A DNA stretch of 64,000 bases, taken from contig NZ_CP119082.1 of assembly GCF_029027965.1 (NCBI RefSeq), forward strand, positions 724,001-788,000. The letters run 5' to 3'. Below the pieces are notes generated by a model. The model saw nothing but the letters and a program-made list of their open reading frames with translations, was not told the origin of the DNA and ran no database searches. This DNA is from Paracoccus sp. S3-43 (GTDB lineage Bacteria > Pseudomonadota > Alphaproteobacteria > Rhodobacterales > Rhodobacteraceae). Positions 20,827-31,352 of this stretch are shown one piece after another (positions within the stretch are counted from its first letter, which is position 1; every line of letters begins with the position of its first letter). A program made the translations under genes and the position numbers.

Positions 20827-21386
20827 TGCTGGACGCAAGCAAATACACGCCGCGCCTGAAGTCGGTTTACCGCGAGACGATCCGGGCCGCGCTGAAGGAA
20901 GAATTCGGCTACAAGAACGACATGCAGATCCCGCGTCTGGACAAGATCGTCCTGAACATGGGCATCGGCGAGGCCGTCAAGGACACCAAGAAGGTCAAGC
21001 AGGGCGCCGAGGAACTGTCGCTGATCGCCGGCCAGAAGGCCGTGATCACCAAGGCGAAGAACTCGATCGCCGGCTTCCGCGTGCGCGAGGAAATGCCGCT
21101 GGGCGCGAAAGTGACCCTGCGCGGCGACCGGATGTACGAATTCCTGGACCGCCTGATCAACGTCGCGCTGCCGCGCGTCCGCGACTTTCGCGGCGTCAAG
21201 GGCACCTCGTTCGACGGCCGCGGCAACTATGCCATGGGCCTGAAGGAGCACATCGTGTTCCCGGAAATCAACTTCGACAAGGTCGACGAAGTTCTGGGGA
21301 TGGACATCATCATCTGCACCACGGCGCCGACCGACGCCGAAGCGAAAGCGCTGTTGAAGCATTTCAACATGCCCTTCAACAGCTGA
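20826..21386 (+). CDS. rplE: 50S ribosomal protein L5
   Basis: L5, 186 residues, binding 5S rRNA and contacting P-site tRNA. The motif [16 protein letters not shown] near residue 38 and [18 protein letters not shown] in the second half are typical. Coupled to rplX, 17 bases before rpsN. Confidence 0.97.
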   Translation: MLDASKYTPRLKSVYRETIRAALKEEFGYKNDMQIPRLDKIVLNMGIGEAVKDTKKVKQGAEELSLIAGQKAVITKAKNSIAGFRVREEMPLGAKVTLRGDRMYEFLDRLINVALPRVRDFRGVKGTSFDGRGNYAMGLKEHIVFPEINFDKVDEVLGMDIIICTTAPTDAEAKALLKHFNMPFNS

Positions 21387-21403
21387 TCGCGGAGGTAAGA
21401 GAT

Positions 21404-21709
21404 ATGGCAAAGAAATCCATGGTCGAGCGCGAGAAGAAGCGCGAGCGTCTGGTCGCGAAATTCGCCGCCAAGCGCGCCTCTCTGAAAGAGGTCATCAACA
21501 ACCAGTCCCTGCCGATGGAAGAGCGGTTCAAGGCTTCGCTGAAGCTGGCCGAACTGCCGCGCAATTCGTCGGAGACGCGTCTGCACAACCGGTGCCAACT
21601 GACCGGCCGTCCGCACGCGTATTACCGCAAACTGAAACTGTCGCGGATCATGCTGCGCGAGCTTGGCTCGCAAGGTCAGATCCCCGGCCTTGTCAAATCC
21701 AGCTGGTAA
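21404..21709 (+). CDS. rpsN: 30S ribosomal protein S14 (zinc-free form)
   Basis: S14, 101 residues. It is the long form lacking the CxxC...CxxC zinc site; the region has [18 protein letters not shown] with a single Cys. A GGAGGT Shine-Dalgarno precedes the ATG. Confidence 0.97.
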   Translation: MAKKSMVEREKKRERLVAKFAAKRASLKEVINNQSLPMEERFKASLKLAELPRNSSETRLHNRCQLTGRPHAYYRKLKLSRIMLRELGSQGQIPGLVKSSW

Positions 21710-21718
21710 GGGGGCAAC

Positions 21719-22117
21719 ATGTCGATGAACGATCCTCTCGGCGATATGCTGACCCGCATCCGCAATGCGCAGATGCGCGGCAAATCGACCGTGCGCACCC
21801 CGGCCTCCAAGCTGCGCGCTTGGGTTCTGGACGTGCTGAAAGCCGAAGGCTACATCCGCGGCTATGACGAAGTCACCACCGATGCCGGTCACAAGGAACT
21901 GGAAATCGGTCTGAAATACCATGACGGCACCCCGGTCATCCGGGAACTGTCGCGTGTGTCGAAACCCGGCCGCCGCGTCTATGCGGGCGCCCGGGAAATC
22001 CCGCAGGTCCGTCAGGGTCTGGGCGTCTCCATCGTCTCGACCCCCAAGGGCGTCATGTCGGATGCAGCGGCTCGCAATGCCAATGTCGGCGGCGAAGTCC
22101 TCTGCACCGTGTTCTAA
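21719..22117 (+). CDS. rpsH: 30S ribosomal protein S8
   Basis: S8, 132 residues, which in E. coli also represses the spc operon. It starts [20 protein letters not shown]; the C-terminal signature [18 protein letters not shown] is present. It sits between rpsN and rplF with 9-10 base gaps. Confidence 0.97.
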   Translation: MSMNDPLGDMLTRIRNAQMRGKSTVRTPASKLRAWVLDVLKAEGYIRGYDEVTTDAGHKELEIGLKYHDGTPVIRELSRVSKPGRRVYAGAREIPQVRQGLGVSIVSTPKGVMSDAAARNANVGGEVLCTVF

Positions 22118-22127
22118 GGAGGGCAGA

Positions 22128-22661
22128 ATGTCTCGGATTGGTAAGAAGCCGGTCGTGCTGCCCAAGGGCGTGACGGCCGAGATCAAGGGTCAGACGATCG
22201 AAGTGAAGGGGCCGAAAGGCACCCGCAGCTTCACGGCGACCGACGATGTGGATCTGGTGCTGGACGAAGGCGCGGTCGCGGTGAAACCGCGCGGAACTTC
22301 GAAACGCGCCCGCCAGCAATGGGGCCTGACCCGCTCGATGGTGGAAAACCTGACGGTCGGCGTGTCGGAAGGCTTCAAGAAGGAACTGGAAATCCAGGGC
22401 GTCGGCTATCGTGCGCAGATGCAGGGCAAGACCCTGAAGCTGGCCCTGGGCTATTCGCATGACGTGAACTTCGAAACGCCGGACGGCGTGACGATCACGG
22501 CGCCGAAGCAGACCGAAATCATTGTGGAAGGCATCGACCAGCAGCTTGTTGGTCAGGTGGCCGCGAACATCCGCGAGTGGCGCCGCCCCGAGCCCTACAA
22601 GGGCAAGGGCATCCGCTACAAGGGCGAGTTCGTCTTCCGCAAGGAAGGCAAGAAGAAGTAA
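22128..22661 (+). CDS. rplF: 50S ribosomal protein L6
   Basis: L6, 177 residues, near the factor-binding site. It starts [15 protein letters not shown] after AAGGAGG. The C-terminal signature [17 protein letters not shown] is intact. Confidence 0.97.
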   Translation: MSRIGKKPVVLPKGVTAEIKGQTIEVKGPKGTRSFTATDDVDLVLDEGAVAVKPRGTSKRARQQWGLTRSMVENLTVGVSEGFKKELEIQGVGYRAQMQGKTLKLALGYSHDVNFETPDGVTITAPKQTEIIVEGIDQQLVGQVAANIREWRRPEPYKGKGIRYKGEFVFRKEGKKK

Positions 22662-22673
22662 GGGGCGCATGAA

Positions 22674-23033
22674 ATGGCACTGAAAAAGCAAGAGCTGTTC
22701 GCAAAGCGCCGCCTGCGCGTTCGCAACAAGCTGCGGGCGATGTCGAACGGCCGTCCGCGTCTGTCGGTCCACCGCTCGTCGAAGAACATCTCGGTCCAGG
22801 TCATCGACGACCTGAACGGCGTGACCCTGGCCTCGGCCAGCACGCTGGAGAAGGACTTCGGCCTGGTCGGCAAGAACAACGTCGAGGCCGCGGCCAAGAT
22901 CGGCGCCGCGATCGCCGAGCGTGCGAAGGCTGCGGGCGTCGAGGACGTCGTCTTCGACCGTGGCGGCTTCATCTTCCACGGCAAGGTGAAGGCCCTGGCC
23001 GACGCCGCCCGCGAAGGTGGCCTGAAGTTCTGA
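22674..23033 (+). CDS. rplR: 50S ribosomal protein L18
   Basis: L18, 119 residues, a 5S rRNA-binding protein. [21 protein letters not shown] in the N-terminal part and the AREGGLKF end are typical. A 112-base gap with three hairpins precedes rpsE. Confidence 0.97.
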   Translation: MALKKQELFAKRRLRVRNKLRAMSNGRPRLSVHRSSKNISVQVIDDLNGVTLASASTLEKDFGLVGKNNVEAAAKIGAAIAERAKAAGVEDVVFDRGGFIFHGKVKALADAAREGGLKF

Positions 23034-23039
23034 TCCTGC

Positions 23040-23126
23040 GGGTGGCGGCACACGCCACCCCGATGATCCGGGGGGCGGCCTGTCAAGGCTGCCCCACCTG
23101 GATTGAACAAACCGGCGCAAAGCGCC
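23040..23126 (+). other. Three consecutive hairpins between rplR and rpsE
   Basis: Stem 1 GGGTGGCG/CGCCACCC (23040-23047 with 23053-23060). Stem 2 GGGGCGGCC/GGCTGCCCC (23072-23080 with 23087-23095). Stem 3 GGCGC/GCGCC (23114-23118 with 23122-23126). None is followed by a T-run, so RNA processing or stability is a likelier role than termination. Confidence 0.5.
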
Positions 23127-23145
23127 ACCTGTAAAGGAATGCCAT

Positions 23146-23724
23146 ATGGCAGAACGTGACAACCGCCGGGGCCGCCGCGAAGAGCGCGAGGAAAACCCGG
23201 AATTTCAGGATCGCCTTGTCGCGATCAACCGCGTGTCGAAAACCGTCAAGGGTGGCAAGCGCTTCGGCTTTGCAGCCCTGGTCGTCGTCGGCGACCAGCG
23301 TGGCCGCGTCGGCTTCGGCAAGGGCAAGGCCAAGGAAGTCCCCGAGGCGATCCGCAAGGCGACCGAGCAGGCCAAGCGTTCGCTGGTTCGCGTGCCCCTG
23401 CGCGACGGCCGCACCCTGCACCACGACATCGAAGGCCGCCACGGCGCGGGCAAGGTGATCATGCGCACCGCCGTTCCGGGCACGGGCATCATCGCCGGTG
23501 GTCCGATGCGCGCCGTGTTCGAGATGCTGGGCGTGCAGGACGTCGTCGCGAAATCGCAGGGTTCGCAGAACCCCTACAACATGATCCGCGCGACGCTGGA
23601 CGGCCTGAAGAAGGAAGCCAGCCCCCGCTCGGTCGCGCAGCGTCGGGGCAAGAAGGTGGCCGACATCCTGCCGCAGGACAACAAGCCTGCTGCCGAAGCC
23701 GCCGCCGAAACCGTCGAAGCGTAA
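23146..23724 (+). CDS. rpsE: 30S ribosomal protein S5
   Basis: S5, 192 residues, at the mRNA entry site and important for fidelity. The double-stranded RNA-binding-like N-domain includes [20 protein letters not shown]; the C-domain includes [19 protein letters not shown]. The C-terminal tail is Ala/Glu rich. It starts after AAAGGA, 12 bases before rpmD. Confidence 0.97.
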   Translation: MAERDNRRGRREEREENPEFQDRLVAINRVSKTVKGGKRFGFAALVVVGDQRGRVGFGKGKAKEVPEAIRKATEQAKRSLVRVPLRDGRTLHHDIEGRHGAGKVIMRTAVPGTGIIAGGPMRAVFEMLGVQDVVAKSQGSQNPYNMIRATLDGLKKEASPRSVAQRRGKKVADILPQDNKPAAEAAAETVEA

Positions 23725-23736
23725 GGAGACAGGCGA

Positions 23737-23922
23737 ATGGCAACCATCGTCGTCAAGCAGATCGGCAGCCCGATCCGCCGCCCCGCCATCCAGCGTGAGA
23801 CGCTGAAGGGCCTGGGCCTGAACAAGATGAACCGCACCCGCGAACTGGAGGATACCCCCTCGATCCGCGGGATGGTCGCCAAGATCCCGCATCTGGTGAC
23901 GATCATCGAAGAAAAAGCCTAA
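23737..23922 (+). CDS. rpmD: 50S ribosomal protein L30
   Basis: L30, 61 residues. The motif [26 protein letters not shown] is complete. It is the last gene before a strong terminator; in most bacteria rplO would follow directly, but here rplO is 2.7 kb away. Confidence 0.96.
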   Translation: MATIVVKQIGSPIRRPAIQRETLKGLGLNKMNRTRELEDTPSIRGMVAKIPHLVTIIEEKA

Positions 23923-23942
23923 TCCGCAAGGACCGCTGATGA

Positions 23943-23972
23943 AACGCCCCGGAGGAATCCGGGGCGTTTTCG
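23943..23972 (+). terminator. Strong Rho-independent terminator after rpmD
   Basis: Perfect 10-bp stem AACGCCCCGG/CCGGGGCGTT (23943-23952 with 23959-23968), 6-nt loop, then TTCGTTTG. It ends the S10-spc transcript at rpmD. Confidence 0.88.
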
Positions 23973-23997
23973 TTTGTCCGCGTCGGGCAGTGCAGGC

Positions 23998-25020
23998 GTT
24001 AACTGTTCAGTCCCGGCATCTGGTGGATCGGGTTTAGGATGAATCTGTCTGGCTCTGATGTCCAGATCTTGCAGATGTATTCGTAGGGCGTGAGGCCGCC
24101 GAGGGTCTTGAGCCTACGCGCGAAGTTGTAGGCTGCCATGAAGTCGGCGAGATGCGTGCGGAGCTCGTCGTGGCTGGTGTAGTGAAAGCGTTTGACGGTG
24201 GCGTCCTTGATCGTGCGGTTCATCCGCTCGACCTGACCGTTGGTCCACGGGTGGTTGGGCTTCGTCAGGCGGTGCTCAATGCCGTTGGCCTCGCAGATCA
24301 TGTCAAAGCGCATAGGTCTGGAATAGATGGTGTTCCGGTTCCGAGGCTGCTCGGCGAACTGAATACCGTTGTCGGTGAGGATGGTATGGACCTGATAGGG
24401 CACGGCTTCGAGCATGTGCTGCAGGAACTCCCAAGCTGTCTTCCTGTCCGCCTTGTCGACGAGCTGGGTCACGGCAAACTTGCTCGTGCGGTCAATGCCG
24501 ACGAACAGGTAAAGCTTGCCTTCAGCAGTCTGCACCTCGGCGATGTCGATATGAAAGAAGCCGATAGGGTAGCGCTTGAACTTCGACCGTTTCGGCTTGT
24601 CGCCTTCCACGTCGGGCAGTCGAGAGATGCCGTGGCGCTGAAGGCACCGATGCAGCGCTGAGCGTGTCAGGTGTGGAATTGATGGCTGCAGGGCATAGAG
24701 GCAGTCGTCCAGCGGCAAAAGCGTGTGCAGCCTGAACGCGACGATGGCCGCCTCCTCGGCTTCTGTCAAAACCGTGGAGCGTGGCTCCTTCGGCCCTGTC
24801 TTGAGATCATCGACCGTCGCTCGCTTGCGCCACTTCGCCACTGTCTTGGGGTTAATGCCGAGCTCCCGGCTCAGCGTCGCGAGCGAAGCTTGCGATCGTT
24901 GTATTGCAGCTCTGACGGCGTGCGTGGTCGTGGCGCTCCCGTGACGAACCTGGCCCATAATGCTTCCCTCCATCCCTGAGAAAGGATCGCACCATCAAAC
25001 CGTGGGATCAAACAGTTAAC
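23998..25020 (-). mobile_element. IS481-family insertion sequence, complete copy
   Basis: A 1023-bp element bounded by GTTAACTGTT at the left (23998-24007) and its inverse AACAGTTAAC at the right (25011-25020). It contains one transposase gene on the - strand whose TAA stop lies inside the left terminal repeat. No clear target duplication is visible (left flank TGCAGGC, right flank CATATCG). A 161-bp remnant of a close relative occurs at 62435-62595. Confidence 0.85.
23999..24957 (-). CDS. IS481-family transposase
   Basis: DDE transposase of 319 residues. An N-terminal helix-turn-helix (LATLSRELGINPKTVAKWRKR) is followed by an integrase core with GFFHIDIAEVQ (first Asp), TILTDNGIQF (second Asp) and NGQVERMNR (Glu). 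The ATG at 24957 is chosen because GGAGGGAAGC sits 8 bases upstream; an in-frame ATG at 24973 would bypass it. The gene appears intact, so the element may be active. Confidence 0.9.
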
Positions 25021-25067
25021 CATATCGTAACCTCTGCGCCCTAAATCTGGCCGGAAATGCCGAGCGG

Positions 25068-25790
25068 ATGGGGAACAGGGTGGCGCGTATCATCTGCGCA
25101 TGTCTGGCGTGGCTTCTGGCGGGCACCTTGGCCCAGGCCGGTCCCTGGCCGCGCGAACAGGGGCAGGCCTTCGTCGCGCTGACCGACGAACGCGACCGGG
25201 CGGGCAATTCCTTTACCGGGCTCTATGCCGAATACGGGCTGGCCCGGCGCCGCACCCTGGGCCTGGAGATCAGCCGTACCGATGTCGGCGAAACCACGGC
25301 GATGGCCTGGTATCAGAAATCCCTGGACGGCGGGCAGGGGCCGAACAGGCTGGCCTATGCGATGGGCTTCGGCGCGATCCGCCGGGACGGCCAGCTGCTG
25401 CCGCTGAGCCAGGCCGCGCTGATGTGGGGGCGCGGCTTTTCGGGCCTGTGGGACGGCGGCTGGCTGACCACCGAGGCCCGCGTCAAGGTGGCGGGCAAGA
25501 CCGAGGAGGTCCGGGTCCGGCAGGGCATGACCCAGGTCGAATACGCCTATCTGACGCCCGAGATCGTGACCAAGCTGGATCTGACGGTCGGCATCCGCCC
25601 CACGCCCGCCTGGGCCCTGGTGAACCAGTTGCGGCTTGAGGCGCGCAAGGACAGCGATTTCTCGGCAAAGCTGGCCAGTTCGGCGGTCTATGACCTGGCC
25701 GGTCCGGCGCGGCTGGAAATCGGGATCATCGCCCCCCTGGCCGGTCCCGGCGAACCGGCCCTCAAGATCGGCACCTGGCTGGAATTCTGA
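25068..25790 (+). CDS. Exported hypothetical protein, possible outer-membrane-type fold
   Basis: A 240-residue protein with an N-terminal signal peptide (IICACLAWLLAGTLAQA, cleavage after AQA). The mature part has alternating short hydrophobic/polar strands and ends in an aromatic (TWLEF), which suggests a beta-rich envelope protein. I do not recognise a family with certainty and assign no function. It lies just downstream of the IS481 copy and between rpmD and rplO, convergent with the next gene. Confidence 0.6.
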   Translation: MGNRVARIICACLAWLLAGTLAQAGPWPREQGQAFVALTDERDRAGNSFTGLYAEYGLARRRTLGLEISRTDVGETTAMAWYQKSLDGGQGPNRLAYAMGFGAIRRDGQLLPLSQAALMWGRGFSGLWDGGWLTTEARVKVAGKTEEVRVRQGMTQVEYAYLTPEIVTKLDLTVGIRPTPAWALVNQLRLEARKDSDFSAKLASSAVYDLAGPARLEIGIIAPLAGPGEPALKIGTWLEF

Positions 25791-25792
25791 GC

Positions 25793-26401
25793 CTATTCGC
25801 GGCAGGCATAGACCGCGCCGCCCACGGCCACCACCGATACCGCCGCCCCCGCCACGATCGCCGGGGACGACGCCATGGCCGCCGCCGCCCCGCCGATCGA
25901 GGACAGCACGCCCGAGATATAGCCCTGCGATCCGCTGAGGATCACCGCCCCCGATCCGTCGGGCAGGGCGCGGGCACCGTTGATCGCCCCGCGCGCCGCA
26001 GCCCCGGTGATGGCGACGGCGGCGTTCTTGGTCCGGTTGACCCTTTGGCAGACCGTCTTGGCAGGCGTTTCGCAACGGCCATAGGCGTCGCGGCGGCCCA
26101 GGTCGTAACCGAGGATCGAATCGCTGGCCTTGTCGTGGCGCAGGCAGAAGGGGCCGCGTTCGTCATCCGTCAGATCCGGCGTCAGGCTGCGCAGCACGAC
26201 ATAGCTGGGGCAGGTGTCGCGGCCCCAGGAGGTGAAGAGGATTTCCCGCCGGCTGAAATGATCGCGCAGGCCGGGCTCGTCCCGGTCATAGGCCAAGGGA
26301 ACGTCGCGGGCATTGATGCGGGCGGTGCAGAGGACCGGTTCCGCCTGGGCGGCAAGGGGGGCCGACAGCAGCGCGGCAAGGAAAAGGGCGGGGCGGGTCA
26401 T
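25793..26401 (-). CDS. Exported hypothetical protein with glycine/alanine-rich C-terminus
   Basis: A 202-residue protein. The ATG at 26401 opens a clear signal peptide (LFLAALLSAPLAAQA) and has AGGA about 7 bases upstream. The mature domain carries several cysteines (TARIN...DTCPSY...GPFCLRH...GRCETPAKTVCQ), suggesting periplasmic disulfides. The last 60 residues form a hydrophobic Gly/Ala stretch (AAMASSPAIVAGAAVSVVAVGG) that may be a membrane segment. Family and function unknown. It is divergent from rplO. Confidence 0.6.
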   Translation of the reverse strand: MTRPALFLAALLSAPLAAQAEPVLCTARINARDVPLAYDRDEPGLRDHFSRREILFTSWGRDTCPSYVVLRSLTPDLTDDERGPFCLRHDKASDSILGYDLGRRDAYGRCETPAKTVCQRVNRTKNAAVAITGAAARGAINGARALPDGSGAVILSGSQGYISGVLSSIGGAAAAMASSPAIVAGAAVSVVAVGGAVYACRE

Positions 26402-26473
26402 GGCATCCTGATAATCCGGGGATCGGCAAGGGCAACTCACATCCGCTTGTCCGGTTGCCGCGCAAGGCGGGGC

Positions 26474-26502
26474 TTGCCGCAGTCCGGCGTTCCGTCTATA
26501 CG
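26474..26502 (+). promoter_or_regulatory. Promoter of rplO-secY-adk
   Basis: TTGCCG (26474-26479), 17-bp spacer, TATACG (26497-26502) then CCC. It shares the TATACGCCC core with the rpsL and rpsJ promoters and supports an independent transcript for the second half of the spc cluster. Confidence 0.6.
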
Positions 26503-26597
26503 CCCGCGGGTGCCGATGGGCACCGATTCACGAAACACGACATGCCGCGTCCGCCCCATCATCGCTTCGGGGGTGCGTCCGGCCTAGGAGAAGCGAC

Positions 26598-27077
26598 ATG
26601 AAACTGCATGAAATCCGCGATAACGAGGGCGCCAACCGCAAGAAGAAGCGCGTGGCGCGCGGTCCCGGCTCGGGCAAGGGCAAGACGGCCGGCCGGGGTA
26701 TCAAGGGCCAGACCTCGCGTTCGGGCGTGGCGCTGAACGGTTACGAAGGCGGCCAGATGCCGCTGTACCGCCGCCTGCCCAAGCGCGGCTTCACCAAGCC
26801 GAACGCGAAATCCTTCGCGGTGGTGAACCTGGGCCAGATCCAGTCCTTCATCGACGCGGGCAAGATCGACGCCAAGGCCGACCTGACCGAGGACGCCCTG
26901 GTCGCCTCGGGCCTGGTGCGCCGCAAGCTGGACGGCATCCGCCTGCTGGCCAAGGGCGACGTCACCTCGGCCCTGACCATCAGCGTCACCGGCGCGTCGA
27001 AAGCGGCGGTCGAGGCGGTCGAGAAGGCGGGCGGCAAGGTGTCGCTGCCGGTCGCGACCGAAGCGGCGGCGGAATAA
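26598..27077 (+). CDS. rplO: 50S ribosomal protein L15
   Basis: L15, 159 residues. It starts [18 protein letters not shown] after AGGAG, with the family motif [17 protein letters not shown] and [15 protein letters not shown]. It is separated from rpmD by an IS and two unrelated genes, and precedes secY by 109 bases. Confidence 0.97.
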   Translation: MKLHEIRDNEGANRKKKRVARGPGSGKGKTAGRGIKGQTSRSGVALNGYEGGQMPLYRRLPKRGFTKPNAKSFAVVNLGQIQSFIDAGKIDAKADLTEDALVASGLVRRKLDGIRLLAKGDVTSALTISVTGASKAAVEAVEKAGGKVSLPVATEAAAE

Positions 27078-27186
27078 GCTGTTGATCGGGGCCTTCCCGC
27101 CCCATAGATAGCGAACAGGTTTTCCTGGCGCCGCCGGTCCCCGGAAACGGGTCGGCGGCGCTGTCATGACACGGGACGTAACACAC

Positions 27187-28557
27187 ATGGCGTCAGCCGC
27201 AGAACAGATGGCCGCGAACCTTTCATGGAGCGCATTCGGCAAGGCCACGGAACTTCGCCAGCGTATCTGGTTCACGATCGGGCTGCTGATCATCTATCGG
27301 CTGGGCACCTATATCCCGGTGCCGGGCATCGACGGCGCGGCCCTGCGCAACTTCATGGATCAGGCGCAGGCGGGCATCGGCGGCATCCTGTCGATGTTCA
27401 CCGGCGGCGCCCTGGGCCGGATGGGCGTCTTCGCGCTTGGCATCATGCCCTATATCTCGGCCTCGATCATCGTGCAGCTGCTCACCTCGATGGTGCCTTC
27501 GCTGGAACAGCTGAAGAAGGAAGGCGAGCAGGGGCGCAAGAAGATCAACCAGTACACGCGCTATGGCACCGTGGCCCTGGCGCTGTTCCAGGCTTTCGGC
27601 CTGGCCAAGTCGCTGGAGGCGGGCGGGCTGGCCCATGATCCGGGCCTGTTCTTCCAGGCCTCGGTGGTCATCACCCTGGTCGGCGGCACCATGTTCCTGA
27701 TGTGGCTGGGCGAACAGATCACCGCGCGCGGCATCGGCAACGGCATCTCGCTGATCATTTTCGTGGGCATCGTCGCGGAAATCCCGGCGGCGCTGGCGAA
27801 CTTCTTCGCGCAGGGCCGGTCCGGCGCGATCTCGACCCCGGTGATTCTGGGCGTGATCGTGATGGTCGTCGCCGTGATCGCCTTCGTGGTCTTCATGGAG
27901 CGGGCGCTGCGCAAGATCCGCATCCAGTATCCCCGGCGCCAGGTCGGCATGAAGATCTATGACGGCCAGTCGTCGCACCTGCCGATCAAGGTCAACCCGG
28001 CGGGCGTGATCCCGGCGATCTTCGCCTCGTCGCTGCTGCTGCTGCCGGTGACGATCTCGACCTTTTCTGGCAACCAGACCGGGCCGATCATGTCCACGAT
28101 CCTGGCCTATTTCGGGCCGGGCCAGCCGCTGTATCTGGTGTTCTTCGCGGCGATGATCGTCTTCTTCGCCTATTTCTATACCCACAATGTCAGTTTCAAA
28201 TCCGACGACGTGGCCGACAACCTGAAGAACCAGGGCGGCTTCATCCCCGGCATCCGGCCGGGCAAGCGGACCGAGGAATACCTGGATTACGTCGTCAACC
28301 GCGTGCTGGTGATCGGCGCGGCCTATCTGGCGGCCGTCTGCCTGCTGCCGGAAATCATCCGCCACCAGTGGTCGGTGCCGTTCTATTTCGGCGGCACCTC
28401 GGTCCTGATCGTGGTGTCGGTGACGATGGACACGATCAACCAGGTGCAAAGCCATCTTCTGGCCCATCAGTACGAAGGCCTGATTGAGAAATCCCAGTTG
28501 CGTGGTAAACGCAAAGAGGGAAGCGCAAAGCCGCGTCGCGCACCGTCGCGCCGCTAA
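27187..28557 (+). CDS. secY: Preprotein translocase subunit SecY
   Basis: Central channel of the Sec translocon, 456 residues, ten transmembrane helices. Conserved [10 protein letters not shown] before the plug region, [20 protein letters not shown] helix 2, and the cytosolic loop [22 protein letters not shown] chose the ATG at 27187 (MASAAEQ) over the one at 27166; neither has a strong Shine-Dalgarno. Confidence 0.97.
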   Translation: MASAAEQMAANLSWSAFGKATELRQRIWFTIGLLIIYRLGTYIPVPGIDGAALRNFMDQAQAGIGGILSMFTGGALGRMGVFALGIMPYISASIIVQLLTSMVPSLEQLKKEGEQGRKKINQYTRYGTVALALFQAFGLAKSLEAGGLAHDPGLFFQASVVITLVGGTMFLMWLGEQITARGIGNGISLIIFVGIVAEIPAALANFFAQGRSGAISTPVILGVIVMVVAVIAFVVFMERALRKIRIQYPRRQVGMKIYDGQSSHLPIKVNPAGVIPAIFASSLLLLPVTISTFSGNQTGPIMSTILAYFGPGQPLYLVFFAAMIVFFAYFYTHNVSFKSDDVADNLKNQGGFIPGIRPGKRTEEYLDYVVNRVLVIGAAYLAAVCLLPEIIRHQWSVPFYFGGTSVLIVVSVTMDTINQVQSHLLAHQYEGLIEKSQLRGKRKEGSAKPRRAPSRR

Positions 28558-28592
28558 TGGCCCGACGGGCTGACGAGGGGGACAGACCTGAG

Positions 28593-29180
28593 ATGACGAT
28601 CAATATCATTCTGCTGGGGCCGCCGGGTGCCGGCAAGGGAACCCAGGCCAAGAAGCTGGTCGACGACCGTGGCCTGGTGCAGCTGTCCACCGGCGACATG
28701 CTGCGCGCCGCCCGGTCCTCGGGGACCGAGATGGGCAAGCGCGTGGCCGAGGTCATGGACCGGGGAGAGCTGGTGACGGACGAGATCGTCATCGGCCTGA
28801 TCCGCGAAAGGCTGGCCGAGGGCGGCAAGGGCTTCATCTTCGACGGCTTTCCGCGCACGCTAGCGCAGGCGGATGCACTGGGCCAGTTGCTCCGCGACAC
28901 GGGGATGCAACTGGATGCGGCGATCGAGCTGAAGGTCGACGACGGCGCATTGGTCGATCGCATCGTCAAGCGCGCCGAACAGTCGATGGCGGCGGGCGAG
29001 CCTGTCCGCAAGGACGACACGCCGGAGGTGTTTTCCGACCGGCTGCGGGAATACTACAAGAAGACCGCGCCCTTGCTGGGCTATTACTATGCCAAGGGCG
29101 ACCTGCATCAGGTCGATGGCATGGCCGCCATGGATGAGGTTGCCGCCCAGATCGCGAGGGTTCTGGACGAAAAGGCTTGA
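28593..29180 (+). CDS. adk: Adenylate kinase (short form)
   Basis: Catalyses ATP + AMP = 2 ADP; 195 residues. P-loop [11 protein letters not shown] at residues 7-17, AMP site STGDMLR, and DGFPRT. The LID region is the short type without the zinc-type insertion, as in many alphaproteobacteria. The ATG at 28593 gives the standard N-terminus. Its last codons overlap the candidate rpsM promoter. Confidence 0.96.
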   Translation: MTINIILLGPPGAGKGTQAKKLVDDRGLVQLSTGDMLRAARSSGTEMGKRVAEVMDRGELVTDEIVIGLIRERLAEGGKGFIFDGFPRTLAQADALGQLLRDTGMQLDAAIELKVDDGALVDRIVKRAEQSMAAGEPVRKDDTPEVFSDRLREYYKKTAPLLGYYYAKGDLHQVDGMAAMDEVAAQIARVLDEKA

Positions 29181-29205
29181 CCTTTCCTTTACCGGCCTTT
29201 AATGC
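29177..29205 (+). promoter_or_regulatory. Candidate promoter for rpsM-rpsK-rpoA-rplQ
   Basis: TTGACC (29177-29182, overlapping the adk stop), 17-bp spacer, TAATGC (29200-29205). It is followed by a 130-base leader with two hairpins. Confidence 0.55.
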
Positions 29206-29251
29206 ACGTCATCTCGCAAGAGAATCACTCCTCTGGGGTGGCCCATTGTCT

Positions 29252-29312
29252 GGCCCGAAGGCGTTGCTTTCGGGCCTTGCGTTGTGAAAAAAGGTTCCGG
29301 GGCTACGGAACC
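29252..29312 (+). other. Two hairpins in the rpsM leader
   Basis: GGCCCGAA/TTCGGGCC (29252-29259 with 29269-29276), then a run of A, then GGTTCCG/CGGAACC (29293-29299 with 29306-29312). The second ends 22 bases before the rpsM start codon and could influence its translation. Confidence 0.5.
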
Positions 29313-29333
29313 GCAACCATGAAGGAAAAACGC

Positions 29334-29702
29334 GTGGCTCGTATTGCTGGCGTCAACATTCCGACCGGGAAGCGCGTCCCGATCGCCCTGACCTATATCC
29401 ACGGCATCGGCCCGATGTATGCCGAACAGATCTGCGAGGCCGTCGGCATCGACCGCGCCCGCCGCGTGAACGATCTGTCGGATGCCGAAGTGCTGCAAAT
29501 CCGCGAATATATCGACGCGAACCTGACGGTCGAGGGCGATCTGCGCCGCGAACGGCAGATGAACATCAAGCGCATGATGGACCTGGGTTCCTATCGCGGC
29601 CTGCGTCACCGCCGCGGCCTGCCGGTCCGCGGCCAGCGCACCCATACCAATGCCCGCACCCGCAAAGGCCCGGCAAAACCCATCGCTGGCAAGAAGAAAT
29701 AA
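29334..29702 (+). CDS. rpsM: 30S ribosomal protein S13
   Basis: S13, 122 residues, contacting the P-site tRNA and the inter-subunit bridge. The GTG at 29334 ([11 protein letters not shown]) is chosen since it gives the standard N-terminus and has AAGGA 7 bases upstream; the in-frame ATG at 29319 would add five residues and lacks a site. HGIGP and the C-terminal [17 protein letters not shown] are typical. Confidence 0.96.
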   Translation: MARIAGVNIPTGKRVPIALTYIHGIGPMYAEQICEAVGIDRARRVNDLSDAEVLQIREYIDANLTVEGDLRRERQMNIKRMMDLGSYRGLRHRRGLPVRGQRTHTNARTRKGPAKPIAGKKK

Positions 29703-29714
29703 GGGGCAACGGAC

Positions 29715-30104
29715 ATGGCACGCGACAAGACCCGCATGAAGCGCAAGGAACGCAAGAACATCGCCACGGGCGTTGCGCATGTGAATTCCAGCTTCAACAA
29801 CACCAAGATCCTGATTTCCGACGTGCAGGGCAACGCGATCTCGTGGTCGTCCGCCGGCACCATGGGCTTCAAGGGCTCGCGCAAATCGACCCCCTATGCC
29901 GCGCAGATGGCCGCAGAAGACGCGGGCCGCAAGGCGCAGGAACACGGCGTCCGCACCCTGGAAGTCGAAGTGCAGGGCCCCGGCTCGGGCCGCGAATCGG
30001 CGCTCCGCGCCCTGGCCTCGGTCGGTTTCAACATCACCGCGATCCGCGACGTGACTCCGATCGCGCATAACGGCTGCCGCCCGCCGAAGCGCCGCCGCGT
30101 CTGA
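29715..30104 (+). CDS. rpsK: 30S ribosomal protein S11
   Basis: S11, 129 residues, on the platform of the small subunit. [12 protein letters not shown] near the N-terminus, and the closing motif [20 protein letters not shown] is complete. It follows rpsM by 12 bases. Confidence 0.97.
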   Translation: MARDKTRMKRKERKNIATGVAHVNSSFNNTKILISDVQGNAISWSSAGTMGFKGSRKSTPYAAQMAAEDAGRKAQEHGVRTLEVEVQGPGSGRESALRALASVGFNITAIRDVTPIAHNGCRPPKRRRV

Positions 30105-30222
30105 TTTTCAGGTAGCGATTCCCCGGATCGCGCGTCCTTCGCGCGGTCCGGCCTTTTCCGTTTTCAACCTCGGGCGTTTCCGACCACGGACATGGGGCGG
30201 AAGCAAGAATGGAGGCAAACGC

Positions 30223-31239
30223 ATGATCCACAAGAATTGGGCCGAGCTGATCAAGCCGACGCAATTGGTTGTCAAGCCTGGCGCGGATGCCACCCGCACC
30301 GCCACGCTGGTCGCCGAACCGCTGGAGCGGGGCTTCGGCCTGACGCTGGGCAACGCGCTGCGCCGCGTGCTGCTGTCCTCGCTGCAAGGCGGGGCCATCA
30401 CCTCGGTCCAGATCGACAACGTGCTGCACGAGTTCAGCAGCGTCCCCGGCGTCCGCGAGGACGTGACGGACATCGTCCTGAACCTCAAGGGCGTGACGCT
30501 GAAGATGGACGTGGAGGGGCCGAAGCGCCTGACCCTGTCCGCGAAGGGACCGGGCGAGGTCAAGGCGGGCGACATCCAGGAAACCGCCGGGATCACGGTG
30601 CTGAACCGCGATCACGTCATCTGCCACCTGGACGACGGCGCCGACCTGAACATGGAACTGACCGTGCAGACCGGCAAGGGCTATGTCGCGGCCGACAGGA
30701 ACCGCCCCGAGGACGCGCCCATCGGGCTGATCCCGATCGACGCGATCTTCTCGCCCGTCAAGCGTGTCAGCTATGAAGTCACGCCCACCCGCGAGGGGCA
30801 GGTGCTGGACTATGACAAGCTGACGATGAAGATCGAAACCGACGGCTCGCTGACCCCGGAAGACGCCGTGGCCTATGCCGCGCGCATCGTCCAGGACCAG
30901 CTGTCGGTCTTCGTGAACTTCGACGAACCCGAATCGGCCAACCGCCAGGACGCCGAGGACGGGCTGGAATTCGACCCGCGCCTGCTGAAGAAGGTGGACG
31001 AGCTGGAACTGTCGGTGCGTTCGGCCAACTGCCTGAAGAACGACAACATCGTCTATATCGGCGACCTGATCCAGAAGACCGAGGCCGAGATGCTGCGGAC
31101 CCCGAACTTCGGCCGCAAGTCCTTGAACGAGATCAAGGAAGTGTTGTCGGGCATGGGCCTGCACCTGGGCATGGACGTGGTCGACTGGCCGCCGGAAAAC
31201 ATCGAGGATCTGGCGAAACGGTTCGACGACCAGTTCTGA
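30223..31239 (+). CDS. rpoA: RNA polymerase alpha subunit
   Basis: Alpha subunit, 338 residues. The N-terminal dimerisation domain includes [20 protein letters not shown]. The C-terminal domain (from about residue 250) has [20 protein letters not shown] and the helix-hairpin-helix [14 protein letters not shown] that binds UP elements and activators. Part of the rpsM-rpsK-rpoA-rplQ operon. Confidence 0.98.
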   Translation: MIHKNWAELIKPTQLVVKPGADATRTATLVAEPLERGFGLTLGNALRRVLLSSLQGGAITSVQIDNVLHEFSSVPGVREDVTDIVLNLKGVTLKMDVEGPKRLTLSAKGPGEVKAGDIQETAGITVLNRDHVICHLDDGADLNMELTVQTGKGYVAADRNRPEDAPIGLIPIDAIFSPVKRVSYEVTPTREGQVLDYDKLTMKIETDGSLTPEDAVAYAARIVQDQLSVFVNFDEPESANRQDAEDGLEFDPRLLKKVDELELSVRSANCLKNDNIVYIGDLIQKTEAEMLRTPNFGRKSLNEIKEVLSGMGLHLGMDVVDWPPENIEDLAKRFDDQF

Positions 31240-31352
31240 GCCTTTCGGGGGCGGTCCGCCGCCCCCGCACGACCGGGCATCCCGCCCCAAGGAGAGCGGC
31301 CCGCCACGCATGGGTCGCCGGACAAAGCAAAACACGTTAACGGAGAATCATC

